A stretch of 64,000 nucleotides of DNA from Ornithodoros turicata (GCF_037126465.1 NW_026999444.1:62001-126000), one strand, 5' to 3'. Positions 10,036 through 22,599 are shown, counted from the stretch's first letter. Numbers and translations are program-made. Notes: generated by a model from the sequence alone, not told the origin.

Positions 10036-10180
10036 GATATCCTAGCCCTCGTGAAACGCAGGGACAAGTGTATTAGTGCAGCTGGAGATTACATCGAAAA
10101 ATAAAACTAATTTCACTCCTGTAAGTTCATTTTATTTTTGAGGAAAACGACAAGTCCCAGTTTGTCTTGAACCCCCCTGG
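10036..10180 (+). pseudogene. Mariner transposase C-terminus and right terminal repeat (second piece)
   Basis: About 19 codons (LVKRRDKCISAAGDYIEK, then TAA) finish the transposase interrupted at 8583. The mariner 3' UTR and right end follow, with GGGTTCAAGACAAACTGGGA on the minus strand. The end is near 10180. This places the BEL/Pao insertion after the mariner insertion. Confidence 0.85.
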
Positions 10181-10874
10181 TATATGTAAGAAACACTTAT
10201 GCAGCACCTGGTGCAATGCATCGCCACGGGGTACGTTATATCCCGTCCCTTGCTTTCCCTTTAAATGTGGTCACTGCATGCCAAGGTGCAACAAACTGAA
10301 GATGACACTACAGAAATACAGTTAAGAGGTGGGGACCTGATACTCACCGAGTTTGTTAAGAAAAGATCGATCAAGCACTCTCCGTACTGCGAGATAAAAT
10401 CAACTGTCACCAATATGGTTCAACAAAAATAAAAATAAACAATGTTGAGCTACGAAGTAGTACTGCATGGACGAAAACCGAGAAAAGGCAGACACAGGAC
10501 TAGCCCTAATTCTGTGACTACGCTCTGCATGCCGCTCTCTTGCTTTTTATAGTAGTGTCCCAGGGCGTATACTTCTCATTTCTGCTCCTCCTAAACATTT
10601 TTTTTTCGAGCCCTTTCGTGATAAAGCTGACCGCACATTGTCTCCACACACATATACTTTATAAGAATTTTCTTTTCTACTCAACATTTTTCCCGAAGCA
10701 TCATGTCTATTTTGATACTTTATGAGCTGTTGTAGGTTTCACTTCATTCGTCAACTAATTCGGCTTTTTACTCTGAGTCCCATTTCCGTTTCTTTTTTTT
10801 TGTGTAATAGACAAATTGAAATTGAAATTGACTTATCCTTCCAAATCATTCCAGCTTTAAACAGCAGGTGTTAC

Positions 10875-10940
10875 CTTTGGGATATCCTCTCCAACCTTCT
10901 CGACGCAGATGTAACCGTTGTCACATGCAAAATCTATGAG
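10875..10940 (-). CDS. Exon 3 of the secreted protein gene
   Basis: The acceptor is TATTTTCCAG and the donor is AAAG|GTAACA. It has 22 codons in phase 0 (LIDFACDNGYICVEKVGEDI, then PK). Two Cys six residues apart suggest disulfide-bonded extracellular protein. Confidence 0.55.
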
Positions 10941-13900
10941 CTGGAAAATAAAGAAGCGCCCTGATTTATATCATACACACCATTCTGCAAGAACAACACC
11001 AGCTGTTCTAACGACGGAACAATACATAGAGCAGCTCCTCTAAGGCCCTCTCCTCATCACACAAAGCGTTACCAGAAATTTGTCACTTTTCGGCCCTCTT
11101 ACGGTACTAGTATAGGGACATTTAGCGAGTTGTTTGTGCCCGAAACAAACGATCGATTCTGCCGATTCGAAAAGCGAATGGGAAGCGAACTACAGATGCT
11201 TAGCAAATCGGAAGAATCGTTCATCCCAAATTAATTCCAGATGAATTTGAGTAACAAGTGGACCATTGGCGTCTGTTCTTGTCGTAAATATGACATATTG
11301 CAGTGCACTTTCAACGTTTTTTTGCAGTACAATGTGTTGTACATTATTCGCCTGCTTTAATTATATATTGTGTTTGCTTTTAACTGCTGAGACTCTTAAT
11401 ACTGTTCATACTGTTTATTAGTCACAACACCTCGTGTACTTGAAATCCGGAGTTTTGAACGCAAATTCGTTGCACAAGCGTTTTCCTTCTACATATTTCG
11501 CGAATCCGTCGCTCAAGTCATTTCAGATACAGTAAACGCCACACTTATGCAACCTCGTACCGCTTTCAAGTACTGCGAACTCGTGAACGAAACTTCGGGA
11601 AAAGCCCACTTGCGGATCTCACAGCCTACACTCACCTTAATAAATGTACTGGAATCGAGCTTCTTGTGGAGGTCTTTGATTATTCGGGAACAGACGTTAA
11701 ATATATGATTCGTAGAACGTCCAATGGCCGTTGCCATAAACATCGCTGTCAGAGAAAAGAGAAATAATCAGAAAATGTATGTCAGCGTTGGGCGAGTTTG
11801 CTCTTCACGACTCATAACTGGATAGAGGCTGCAGCTTAAACAAAAAATGCGACCATAACAACGCAATATTTTTTTCTTTTTTGTGTGTGTGATTACAAAG
11901 AGAAAGTTGAAGAGCTATATTCCAGGGCTCTTGTTCCATTTTGTTCTGGCTGGGCTACAGTGGACGGCCACCAAAGTGACTGGAGGAAGGAAATACAGGA
12001 CGCCTCATGCTAGTTTTCGGGCACCGCGGCCTCCTCAACCAGCTGCAGATACAAGGATACATCGCTGCCTTCATGCGTGTCGCCAGGACGCGATCAGCAT
12101 AGTAGGCAGTACACTTCTTAATTGGACAATTAAATGCAAAAAGAAGTTGCTCTCAAATGAAAGTCTGTGTCTCAATTGGTGCAATTCAAACGGAAATGTT
12201 TCACAGAACGCTAGTGCTTGGAACAGAAGAGGAATAAAACAGAGCCTTCCTTGACGGCAACAAATGAGATCGCCACGAGGGAAAGGTTGGCAGCATCCAA
12301 TGAGACAGCAGGAGAAGCGCGCGCGTACTTATCGTGGGTATGTCAATATGGAACGGTTCCGATCGTAGTGTTCTCTATGTGCGCGGCATGATGCGCACTG
12401 TAGCATTTTCAATACCGATTCACTGAATCACAGAGCTCACAGCAGCCCAAAGCTGTTCTCGCGAATGTTCCACTGACAACATTTATCCTGACGTCCTTCG
12501 GTCAGCGACGCCAGTCCGGTTCCCAGTGCCGACTGTGTTTTTCACTGAAGAGTGTTCCATGGCGTGGCACGCGCGTGTATGCGCAGTATTGAGTAAACAT
12601 GCCGATCCACGAGTTGAAACTACGTTCTCTGCTTAGCGCCGAAGCAAGCAAGAGTCCGGTATATTTTGACTGTATAGGTACGTAACGGAGCTTTGAATTA
12701 TGATAACAAGTACGAAAATAACACAGCCTGTGATGTAATTTGAAGTGAACTTGTTCTGTCTCTCTCCTCTTTTCTTTCTTTTTCTTTTTTTTTTTTGCAT
12801 TTTAGCGCCGCTTTAAAGACAGCGTGAGCTTGCCACAAGCTCAAATTGCTCGCGATTGGTGCGAAAGGGCGGTAATATTCCCCTCGTGTCCTCGGGTGAT
12901 ATTAAACTGTCGTTTTCATTGTCGACATGTTATTGTGATTTCGTGTGCTCTTGGCTCTCAGTCGAAGCCCGGAGCTTCAAGTGCCTCTGTGGTCGTCCAT
13001 ATGTGGTCGTCACCTCGGGCTGGCTGACATGATGATGACGAAAGGAACAGAAAGGTACAAATGGAAACGGTTGTTGTTAGTCCTGGCAGGCACCCACAAG
13101 GGGTGACTGTGTGAGAAAACCCTTGTTCGTACCCATTTCCCCACTTGGATGTTTTTGGAGATGTGAGCGTTCGGTTCGTAATGAACAGCTGCTGTGTGAG
13201 ATAACTTTCTTCTTCTTCCATCTCCCCGGTTTCAGCCCTCAGGATGATGGTGAGACGATTTGTGGTCACAGGATACCCACCACTCTACACGTTTTCCCGC
13301 TCATTTAATCCATTGGTCAGTCAATGTAGTCGAAGTGCTACACAATTTAATCCACCGGTGAACCAAATTAATCCAAACTCCAACCAATTTAATGCAAGCG
13401 CTACCAATTTCAGTAAAGCAACACACATAAACACGTGTATTCAGTCATGGAAATTGTAATGACTGAGACTTTCATGGTTTCGCAAATGATGATGAGTTTG
13501 ACTCCTGATCCGGCAGCCGTGCAGACGTGCAAAAGGTAGCAGAGTCAAAGAAGGTTGCATATTTTAACTTCCGCATCTGCCGCTATGTCGCTAAGCTATG
13601 ACAACAAGCCTAGCGTCTTGGCACTGCGTCATGTACGTTTTACGTTAGTAATGTACACAATGAGTTTTTTTTTTGTATTTGCAAATACCTTTACGTATTT
13701 GGTTAGGTTCAATCAAGCGTGCTACAATGGCAACGCAAAAAAAAAAAGAAAATGGCGAACACTCTCGCTTCAATGCGCTAAAGCTTTGGGTCGAGCTCAT
13801 CACTGTTTCAAATCAATACGAGAAGTGCGTGAGAAAAAGAATGATACGGCCCATCGGTGTGTATTTCCATGCTTCTGTGGATAAGCTATAAGCTGTGGAT

Positions 13901-16900
13901 GGCACAGATACGGCCCAGGTATTTCGAACAAAAGCGAGGAGGAACAATTAGGAGGCGTGTCACATATTATTTTCCGCCATAATTTGCGCTGGATATTTTC
14001 GAAGTGGATGTTTTCGCAATTATTTTACAACTTCCAAACAACCGCTGAAATTTCAATGAGTAGATATGCGCGCAACCTACGTTCTGACGTACCATACTCT
14101 CTCCCTTCTTTTTCTCTGCCAAGCAGCAATTACGACTTTATACGTTTCCTCATCACCGCTTTCATAAATGGGTGATTCCATCTCAACTCAGGAAGGTGGT
14201 CTGGCCATCATGAGTAATTTTTATCTAAAAAGTATAGTTGTAGCCTGGCTCAGATTGAGACGCGAATTGATGAAGCAATTTTTCTCTAGTTTTCGTAGCT
14301 TCAGAGATCTACGGCAGATTCGACGCGATTTTAGGCATAGCGAATATGGCGATTAACGTCTTTCGGACAAACACGTTCACTGCTTTGAGTTTTTTTTTTT
14401 TTTTTTGCTCGCACTCTCAGCTCTGTTGGCTTCTAGTGCTTGGGTTCAGTCCAGGACATGATTTTGTTATTTTGAAGCTAAAAATACGCAAAGTTGATGG
14501 CGAATACGAAAATCTCTCATATTCTTGTGGCTATTGCAGCACTCGTGTACATGCCAGTGAAACAAGAACGGTGTCGCCGTGCAGCGGAGACTGAGCTCTA
14601 TGATTCGATATCAAAGTCAGGAATCTAGGCCAGGTTGCTGTCAGACATGGCGGCGTCTACAACACGTGACATTTGAAAAAAAAGCGATTTTCGGGCGCTG
14701 ATATCTTAAAAAACCCCGCCTCGAAAATTCTTCAAATTTCGTAGGCGCATGCTTCCATATACGATATTTGAGTGCACAGAAACTCGAAGGTTTTTTTTTT
14801 AAAGATAGAGTGTGCAAAAGTTTCAGTGCCCAACTGTTGTGCGTGTAATGACCATGGAACCGCTGCGAGGTGTTCACTGGTCGATAATCGCGTTTTTCGT
14901 GACACAGCGGACCGTTGTACCCAAGAAGACGTCCCTCAGTTCGCAAGGAAGCATAGCCAACGGTGTCTGTGTCCGTCAGCGTGCACTTTGCCGTGTCATG
15001 AACCGCCAACGCTGCTAATGAAGAGCGAGGAGAGTAACAAGATCAGCGCCATCCGAACTGGAGACGTATCCAGTTTCAGGTACAAAACCCAATATAGTTT
15101 CGAATCATTCCGAGAGTGAGTGCTTCCTTTTCCTGTAGAGCAGTGATTTCGTTTGTAACAGCTGTGTTTTGAGGCTGTTTCGACCTCCCGTTGCTTTGCC
15201 GTCTGTGTCTTCGCTATGAATATGAAAGCAAGTAAAGACCGTGTCTACTCCGGGAATTACATGAACAGGCACACACAGAAGATACATTTTCAAAGGCACT
15301 TCGCTCCTGTATCTTCGCTCGACGATGCGTTGGTGAGAAACATTCTGATCTGTACGTGATTGAAACGTGTCGGATTATCTTTGCCACAACTGCTAATGTT
15401 ATCAGTGAAATGTAAATAAATAGTGACTCAACTCAACTGGTATGGTCTAGACAGGTGGATATAAACATCGAAGTTTCATGCACGTACCGCGCAAAGGGTG
15501 ACACATACACTCAATATACATTTCTCAAATATAATGTCCTTGTGGAGCCATCGTGCTGCTTTCGACGTCCTGAGGATAATATTCGACTCTTTGGGTTCCC
15601 AAATAATAGCACGAACAGCACGGACGGGTGTCACAATAAAAACGTGAATATGGACCAGTTAGCTTCTCGCAGCGCTTGCATGGTCATTACACGCACCGCA
15701 GTCGGACACTGAAACTTTGGCACGCTCTAACTGTTATTATGCATTATGCATTCACAACCTGGCTTAGACTCCTAAATTTGATATCGAATTATAGAGCTCA
15801 GTCTCCGCTATACGGCGATGCCTTTCTCGTTTCACTGCCATGTACAAGAGTGCCGCAATAGCCGCAAAAATATGAGCGATTTTCGTCGTCGCCATCAAAT
15901 TTGCACATTTTTAGTTGCTAAATAAAAAAATCCCCGCCGGAACTAAACCCAAGCACTGGGAGCCAACATACCTGACAGTGCGACGAAAAAATTCAAGGCC
16001 GTGAACGTGTTCGTTGGAAATATGTTGAACACCAAAATCGATATGCTTGAAAGCGCGTCGGATCTGCCATATTCTTTCGGATTTTTTTTTTCTCGGGAAC
16101 TACGGACATCTATTTTTTCAATACAAATCACTGACGTTGTCCGGACCTCCCTGCCTGGGTTGAGAAGGAATCATCCAAATGCCTTAGGTACTTTTCTTGC
16201 AAGTCTTCCTTCAGTCTAGAAGTTCGAAATGCCACTTCAGCACTGTTCGCATGAATGGAAGCAGTGATGGGCAAACTACCTCAAAGTTGTACTTCAAGTA
16301 GAGTATCGAGTACGTAACGCCTGTATTACTGCGAGTATAGCACGAAGTGCCATGCTACAAATTCACCTAAACTTAAGTACGAAGTCCTTTGCAAAGAATT
16401 TTGAGTGCTCATCAAGTACATTAAGAATGTTGGAAGCTCGCTGGACGTCTCAATACGTTGTTGTGAAAAAACAAACAAAAAAAACGTCAGATAATTACAT
16501 TTGGACCTGTTATCTTTAGAAACATTTTAGCAAGCATTTTTGTAAAAAGCTACTTGGAGAACATGGCTAGTTTCATGCTGACCCATTAATATGACGCGAA
16601 CGACAGGTCTTTACGACCCAGCCTTGCGCTTGTATTGTCATTTGGGTACTTGACGAATTGAAAGGAAACTGCCTAAGAAAAGTACTTAGAGTACGGTACA
16701 AATTATACAAATTGAAATGTACTTATGTAAAGTACAAGTAGTGAAAAAATTTACTTAAATACTGGGTATTTCAAATACTTCGCATCACTAAATTGAAGCC
16801 ATTACAACAGTTACAACTCTTCGCGACATTCTTCTAGACGAAATTTTGGGTATGGTATCTGCCTCTAATGTAAGATCTACAATATGACATGCCCAAATAC

Positions 16901-17088
16901 GACATCTGCATGTAACTCATTGCCCAACAAAACACTAACCCCCAATTCCGGCTCAAGCGATTCCCTTCTGAGAAGGACGTATTACCTGTCCTGGGGTCAA
17001 CGTCGCAGACATTGTAATGACCTGCAAGGGCCGTGCTGAGAGTCGAGAAGAGCCATAAGTAGAGCGCACCGTTTCTCTTCCCGAACAT
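10875..17088 (-). CDS. Small secreted protein gene, 5' part (three exons, 3' end not found)
   Basis: The exons were found from splice signals and phase, not from a long ORF. Exon 1 (17088 to 16986) starts at ATG 17088 and encodes MFGKRNGALYLWLFSTLSTA, a short basic N-terminus and hydrophobic core of signal-peptide type, with likely cleavage before GHYNVCDVD. It ends in phase 1 at CAG|GTAATA. Exon 2 (11745 to 11636) and exon 3 (10940 to 10875) follow in compatible phase. The 92 codons seen carry four Cys after the signal (CDV, NVC, FAC, YIC). The function is not recognised. A short secreted Cys-containing peptide would fit a tick antimicrobial or salivary family, and a microplusin-like fold is one guess. 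The terminal exon was not identified, because the mariner remnant lies just downstream. Introns contain a fold-back element and a hAT-like MITE. Confidence 0.6.
11636..11745 (-). CDS. Exon 2 of the secreted protein gene
   Basis: The acceptor is a pyrimidine-rich tract ending GACAG and the donor is AAG|GTGAGT. The 110 nt are 2 bases completing an Ala codon plus 36 codons (MFMATAIGRSTNHIFNVCSR and onward), ending in phase 0. The length and phase match both neighbours. Confidence 0.6.
11746..14167. other. Intronic/non-coding stretch
   Basis: No supportable gene was seen. At about 13305-13430 and again at window positions 1-40 there are several degenerate copies of a TTTAATCCA-containing motif spaced about 20-25 bp, perhaps ends of a dispersed repeat. 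The open frame at 11883-12254 has no recognisable domain. It lies in the intron upstream of exon 2, on the opposite strand. Confidence 0.5.
14168..16181. mobile_element. Fold-back element with about 0.6-0.7-kb imperfect terminal inverted repeats
   Basis: The left arm (about 14168-14890) and right arm (about 15656-16181) are diverged reverse complements. The outer ends are GGGTGATTCC and GGAATCATCC. Inside, both arms share GAACACGTTCAC-type sequence, a GGCTATTGC(A/G)GCACTC segment and GCGTGTAATGACCATG in the same order. The central 0.77 kb has no clear transposase. A left-arm reading around 14820-14990 contains several Cys but is interrupted in the right arm. The element lies in intron 1 of the secreted protein gene. 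Confidence 0.65.
16262..16790. mobile_element. hAT-like MITE (529 bp)
   Basis: Ends are CAGTGATGGGCAAA and, on the other strand, TAGTGATGCGAAGTA. The flanking 8-bp duplications AATGGAAG (16254-16261) and AATTGAAG (16791-16798) differ by one base. The interior is rich in AAGTACTT-like subterminal motifs, a hAT habit. No ORF was seen. Confidence 0.7.
16986..17088 (-). CDS. Exon 1 (signal peptide) of the secreted protein gene
   Basis: It has 34 codons plus one base (phase 1). The donor is CAG|GTAATA. The frame stays open upstream to about 17280, so a longer N-terminus is possible. ATG 17088 is preferred because it starts the hydrophobic signal sequence. Confidence 0.6.
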
Positions 17089-19250
17089 GTTGACGAATAG
17101 CAGCTCTTCATTTGTCCCATACTGCTGCCCCACTGTATCCCAAGGCTTGCCTTTGCTACGCGCGCGTGCACCTGGTGAATGATCAAACATTAACACTGGC
17201 AAAGAGAGGCACAGGCCTAGCATCACCTTGCATTGATAGCGCGATTCATATGGAAGGCTACCCTTTTTGTCATCTCGCATTTCCCAGAAAGCATCTATGA
17301 AGAAGTTAATGGATTTTAGATAATTAGTCGTCCAGAATTTGAAAACGCTCTCCTACAGCATCTTCGCCTGCCGTATAGCCCACCTGCTAAAATGGCATAT
17401 ATTTGCTCTGCTCGTTTTTTTTTTAATGAAAATTCTGTGACGAATAAAAAACACCCTGTATAACAGAATTACACTTGTTGTTGGATGTATCGGCTAAGAA
17501 TCCATTTCAATTACGGAGACGAAATTAACGACAGCATGTTTTCTTCAACAACAGTATTTAAAAAAAACAATAACGTATATTTAGTTGTGATGAAATCCGT
17601 AAATTGATGTCATCGATTGATCGTAGATTGTACGTATATCCGAGAGTAATGTGATTGAAGAATGAAAAGCCGTCTCATGCAATTCTCATGATACGAAGGA
17701 AAGTAATCACATTTACCAGCACAAGAAAGCAGATATTTTTAAAGGAGAAATAAAATTAAGCAGCATGAGCCTAACACACGAAACTCGCGTGAGTGCAGGA
17801 AATTTTATGATCACTCGCACTAAGCGGGACAATTACTTTAGCGGTAACTGATGTCAAATGTTGAGGACAATCGGAGCCCAAAGCCTTGGATTCGAGTGGT
17901 CACAAACTCAGAAAGTAGATCGCTCAAATCCCAGAGAAATAAGGAACATTAAGTGCTTAGAATGGATCCCCTTAAATCACACTCGATGACTCGCAGGCAC
18001 ACAGAAATGACAGCTCTCAAATAAATATATGGTTATTATAGCTGATACGTGCCTTTGTGTGGCCTTGCCCTTCCTTGATTACTCTGCAGGTGCATTTTCC
18101 CATGGATGTCAAGGGCATCATCGCAGCTGAAGCACACAGATATTCTATCTGCCTTCGTGTTTGCAAAGACACCAGTGCTTTCGCGTACAATGTACTCAAA
18201 GCCGAGTGCAATAAGGGCGGATGGTATGGGTGTTGTCAATGCTCTTTTGTTTCACGAGTCTGTTCAAGGCCTTCCACCTACTCATCCACCCCTGTTACAC
18301 TCGACTTTCAGTACATTGGGTTGCCTGGGACGCTTCAACCTTGTGACCTCGGTCGGTCTTTATGTCAGGGTTTGGCATTCGAATATTTCTGATGCCGAAG
18401 CGAATACCACTCGTCGCGTATTTAATCGGAACTCCAAATCGAACATGATGATGATGATAATGATGATGATTAAGGTTTTTTGGCGCATTAGCGACGTAGG
18501 TCATAGCCAAATCGAACATGAAGAACATTTCGAATATGAGGCTGTTTTTTTTTTTTTTTCAAACCGAGGGCATTCGAATTCAGAATCCGCCCGCATAAAC
18601 CGGATGTCTCATAGAGGGTAGACAAAGCCAGGGTTGCTCCATAGGTAGACCTGTATCCGACGCACATATTGCGGGATTAAATGGGCCGCTTTAGAGTGGT
18701 CTTAACGCAATGATCTTGGTAAGACTTCCTTAAAGGTGAACTCAGCTGACCCCAGAGTATTTATTTTTTTTTTCGGCTACGGCATGTCCTGCAACAAATA
18801 AAACGAACTTATACAAAAGAACGGCAAGGGCAGTCGACCTGCAGTGCACGGGTGCAAGTCGTCTGTTCCTCGTACCGTAATCTGTGTAGGTGGATACAAA
18901 GGAAAACATATGAGTTTTCCAGAAAAAAAAAAGAAAAAAAAAGAAAATACAAAACAGGAACACAAAAATACGAAACGGCATGAACTATGGTAATCGGCAC
19001 ATGCATATCTTGTGGCATTCAATTAAACATTTTTTGAAAGACTCGTTCAGGATCAAAACTCAAGATCTTCTAATTGATCCACAATCTGTTACCATGTAGC
19101 AGTACCGACACTGTAGAAAATATATTCCGTCGCAGTCACATGTGCAGCATATTGAGACATGTAAGGTCAAGCCCTATGATTTACGTGGTTGGTGTTCAGG
19201 TATAGAACTTTAAAACTGAACGCTGGTGCAGGCTCTGGTTGCCGCTGTGC
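17089..19250. other. Upstream/intergenic stretch without recognised genes
   Basis: A lone mariner-MITE end (ACACCCTGTATA) lies at about 17448-17460. At 18445-18510 an (ATG)n tract followed by TTTTTTGGCGCATTAGCGAC looks like the end of a dispersed element. Pyrimidine runs lie near 18545 and 18900. The ORFs here (for example 18057-18392) overlap on both strands and show no domain. Confidence 0.5.
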
Positions 19251-19259
19251 GGCATAGAG

Positions 19260-19880
19260 CACTTCCCGCTGCCATCCACAGGTGGTGAAAATTCGGCTAA
19301 AGGCAGGAATTGGGATATAGTAGGCTAAAAAGGATAAACATCGGGCTGTTTGGAGGCATATTTTAAAAGCTATAAAAGCTTCAGTGTAGGGGACACAAGA
19401 GGACGAGACAAACACGGAGCACAGACTGACACACAGACTTTTAATGCATTAGACACAGGCGTAAGTACATTACTGCTCTAACCGACCCCTAGTGGAAGCC
19501 AAGGCAGGCACACTCAAAAACCGTTATCACACAAGCAACCAACCAAACCCCCCGCCCCAGAAACCCCGTCCTCCTGTTAGTTTTCAAAAAATTCCTGAAT
19601 TTGATAAGTCAACAACACGGAAGGCGCGCTAACACAACTATTGCCTGCCTGTTTCACGAGTAAAGCTACTTTATAAAGAAGAACCCCTAACCTACGACTT
19701 TTAAGTAACACTTTCGTTTCTCTTAACTGCGGCTCGCACATGGAACAAGTCCTTAAATGTTCAGCCTGCTTACCATAACCCTTTCCTTTCGAAGCTATAT
19801 GTTCCATCACGCGCACATTAAGTCGAAGAAGACAGTTGTTGATCTTAGCGAGAGTAGGGAGCACCAGAGTCAATTACAGA
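19260..19880 (-). pseudogene. Penelope-like element fragment: GIY-YIG endonuclease C-terminal part and 3' UTR
   Basis: The minus-strand translation at 19873-19577 shows the region after the GIY-YIG motifs: NNCLLRLNVRVMEH, C-x2-C (CSMC), LRETKVLLKSRR, then KQAGNSCVSAPSVLLT. These are the conserved Arg, Cys/His and Glu-containing blocks of Penelope endonucleases. The 3' UTR follows toward 19260. The reverse transcriptase is missing. The subfamily differs from the element at 43-45 kb. Confidence 0.75.
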
Positions 19881-20439
19881 ACGACGGAAGCCTCGGGTAT
19901 GTATATTGTTCAGGGTCCAGAATATCGCGTGATGTACTGCTATACTAAGTGTGCTTTGGGGCTTTCAATTCTGGAGAGGGTTTATCTGGTTTTTTTTTTA
20001 CTTCCCCTCTCTTTACTTCTTGGAACGCTGCACGCATTGTAGATTTTGGAAAGTCTTGGAAACACAAGCAAGAGAAAGAACTGAAGCAAGCGAGCTTAAA
20101 TTGTGTCATGATAGGTGTCGGAAACAGGACAGAAACAAACACATTTTCATTCTTTGACTATTATTTCCCCTTCTGGAGATCCCATCAAGCCATTAGACCA
20201 TTAGGTCCTAATGGTCCCATCAAAACGCTAAACTGCTAATCCTGTCAGAGATGTCCGAAATTACGATAGGCCTATTGGCCTAATGGTTCCATTAGGATTA
20301 TCTCTGATGGATTTTTTCAATCGGAACCCCTATACGCCGCCGGCGCCACGCTAGATGGAGGCAGCGGCGCTGATCTGTTGTAGAGGAAACCTGTCTGTCT
20401 CGTCCACCACGGTGGAAACTGTCACAGGTAGACTACACT

Positions 20440-21840
20440 TTATTCGAAAAGAAAGTTCATCCCGTGCCGTCATCCTTTGAATCTATCTCCGTCGAGCATG
20501 CAAATGATGTTGTTAGGAGCACCATTACAAATGCAGCTAGAAAGTCAATTGCACAAACGTCGTCCTCAGGCGTCCTAAACCTTGGTTGTGGAGCCATTGT
20601 CCAAAAAAACACTTGAAAGGAACAAAATTGTGCTTGGGGTATCTTCCGAAGCCACCCCGCTGCAGCAAATTTACTTAGGTTTAAGAAAACTCGGTCTCAA
20701 CCACGATGGACACGATGACAAGCCAAACGAGAATCTTGGAGGAACTTTATATCCACTCTAAACAATAACTCACCTTCCAAACTTGTATGGTACAAACTCA
20801 ATAAGATCAAGGGTGATTACGCGAGCTTCTCTGTTCCGTTGTTGCAAATAAATGGTGCACCCTCTCAGGTCTAGGGCAACAGGCAGACGCGCTCGGCGAG
20901 CACTTCCAAAGTATGTCAAGCTGGTCGCAGCATAGTCAAGGAGTTCCTAAAAATCAAAATTCAACACTGGGAAACAGAATATTTCGATGGGAACAGGGGA
21001 GAAGCATGGATATAATATGCCATTTACCATGACTGAGCTGGAAATCATTTGTCAGAAGGGAGCATTGCCTGCCAGTCTTTATTGACTTAGAAAAAAGCGT
21101 ATGATACTGCGTGGCATTATGGTATCTTGCGAGGCCCTTGCTGTTTTGGAATCCGTGGTCGTAGGCTATGCTGCATCGTTGACTTTCTAGAAGGGAGAAC
21201 ATTCAGGGTTCAACTTGGCAAGGGCTTGTCTCGCCCGTTTATTCAGGAAAACGGTGTTCCACAAGGCTCTGTACTGCATGTCACACTGTTGATTGTCAAA
21301 ATTAATTCATTTGCCAAGGTCATCTCCCGTTCTGTCGGTTATTCTTTGTAGGTGGATGATATTCAAATATGGTGCAGTTACATTGACCTCGGTCGATGCG
21401 AAAGGCAGTTCGCAGCGAACTACAAACTTTTAACTTTTAACTACAAACATCTCTGTTTAAACTTTTCTCGCCACCCGGTCATATTGGCATACCAGGCAAC
21501 GAACGTGCCGATGCAACTGACACAGACACAATTCCTTTTGACATGACTCCTTTCCACGTTCCTCCGCAGGACGATAAATAGACGATCACGCACACACACA
21601 CACACAATTTGGGAAATCGCTTTCATGAAGTCATTTTAGCTCGGTTAAGGCTCGAACATACTTGCACCTCGCAATGTTTTTTTTTCTCTGCGGAGAGGAG
21701 CCTCCCCAATGCACATGCTGTGGAGTATTAAGTGCATTTTCATGTTCACTTTGCTCTATTGCTTGGAGATGAACCACTTTTACCCTCCATGAGAGCTTCA
21801 AGTTTTTTTTAATGATATCGGCTATTGAAATGTTTTATAA
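20440..21840 (+). pseudogene. Jockey/I-type LINE ORF2 remnant (RT and RNase H)
   Basis: The linker before RT reads FKKTRSQPRWTR, then a stop, then QAKRESWRNF (20680-20760). RT blocks follow at 21065-21360: FIDLEK with AYDTAWH, a GIRGR and FLEGRTFRVQLG block, and ENGVPQGSVL. A TAG stop falls just before VDDIQIWC, which contains the catalytic Asp pair. An RNase H block PGHIGIPGNERADATDT is at about 21475-21530. A Cys-rich CGEEPPQCTCCG block follows at about 21695. Several stops and frameshifts make it inactive. The 5' endonuclease is not visible. Confidence 0.85.
21587..21606. repeat. (CA)n microsatellite
   Basis: A short CA run lies within the LINE remnant. Related GT-rich tracts lie at about 22180-22202 and 38050-38068. 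Confidence 0.85.
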
Positions 21841-22599
21841 GTGAATGACCTTCCTTTTACAGTGGTTTACATATCAAATTCTGAGGTAAATTCGTTTTAA
21901 TTGAACACTTACTTTTGGCTTGCTACACACATCCCTGTTTGGCACACTATAGCCCTAGTTGTTCGTGCGCCATAAAAGCGCAATCATCCCCATCGTTTCT
22001 TTTTTGGTTCGCGTCGGTCGAGTGGCGATATCCTATTACATCCGGAACGAGGACCTATCGCTTTGCAATCGATATACAAGAGTGAGCCATCTTTTGACGA
22101 TGGTAGGATAATTATTGACCTGAGGAATAATATGGATTTATGTGGTTGTGAGAATAGACTTTGTGTTTGTGAATGTGAAAATGTGTGTGTCTGTGTGTGC
22201 GCGCGGCCGCACGCGCTTTTCTGAACCAGGGATTCCACTTGACAAGTAAGTTCTTTGTGTGTGCCTTTTCATGTGACACGAGTGATACATTTATGTGCTA
22301 TTGCGTGGAATAGTGGTTTAAAAAATAAGGGTAGCAGCGCTTGCATTGCTATCTGTAGGATAGACCGAGAGCGTTTTTAATGGAATTGCCTCGGGAACCT
22401 GGTGAAGTCTTTGTTTTGCGCAGGCTATTTTATGAGAGCCGGTCCTGTTGCGTTGCATTTGATACGCTTTCCTGAAGCAGTGTGCTTTGTTCTTGTAGTG
22501 TGGTTTACGCCTTTATAAATAGAAATGAATAGAAGTGTTTGTTTGTTTGTTAGTATGTGTCTGTCACCTTCGTAGCGCTGTTCAAGCTTTATTTTCTTT

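Noticed and set aside
10132..10176. Fourth exon of the minus-strand secreted-protein gene (acceptor ATACCAG, 14 codons, TAA overlapping AATAAA)
   Set aside because: It is in phase and looks good, but the segment is the right terminal repeat of the mariner whose C-terminus is at 10045-10100. It could only be an exonised transposon end, which needs transcript evidence.
11883..12254. 123-codon plus-strand ORF
   Set aside because: No homology recognised and no supporting splice or promoter context. Its length is within chance for 64 kb of six-frame reading.
18057..18621. Plus-strand ORFs of 111 and 171 codons
   Set aside because: They overlap each other and minus-strand frames, run through (ATG)n and poly-T tracts, and have no domain.
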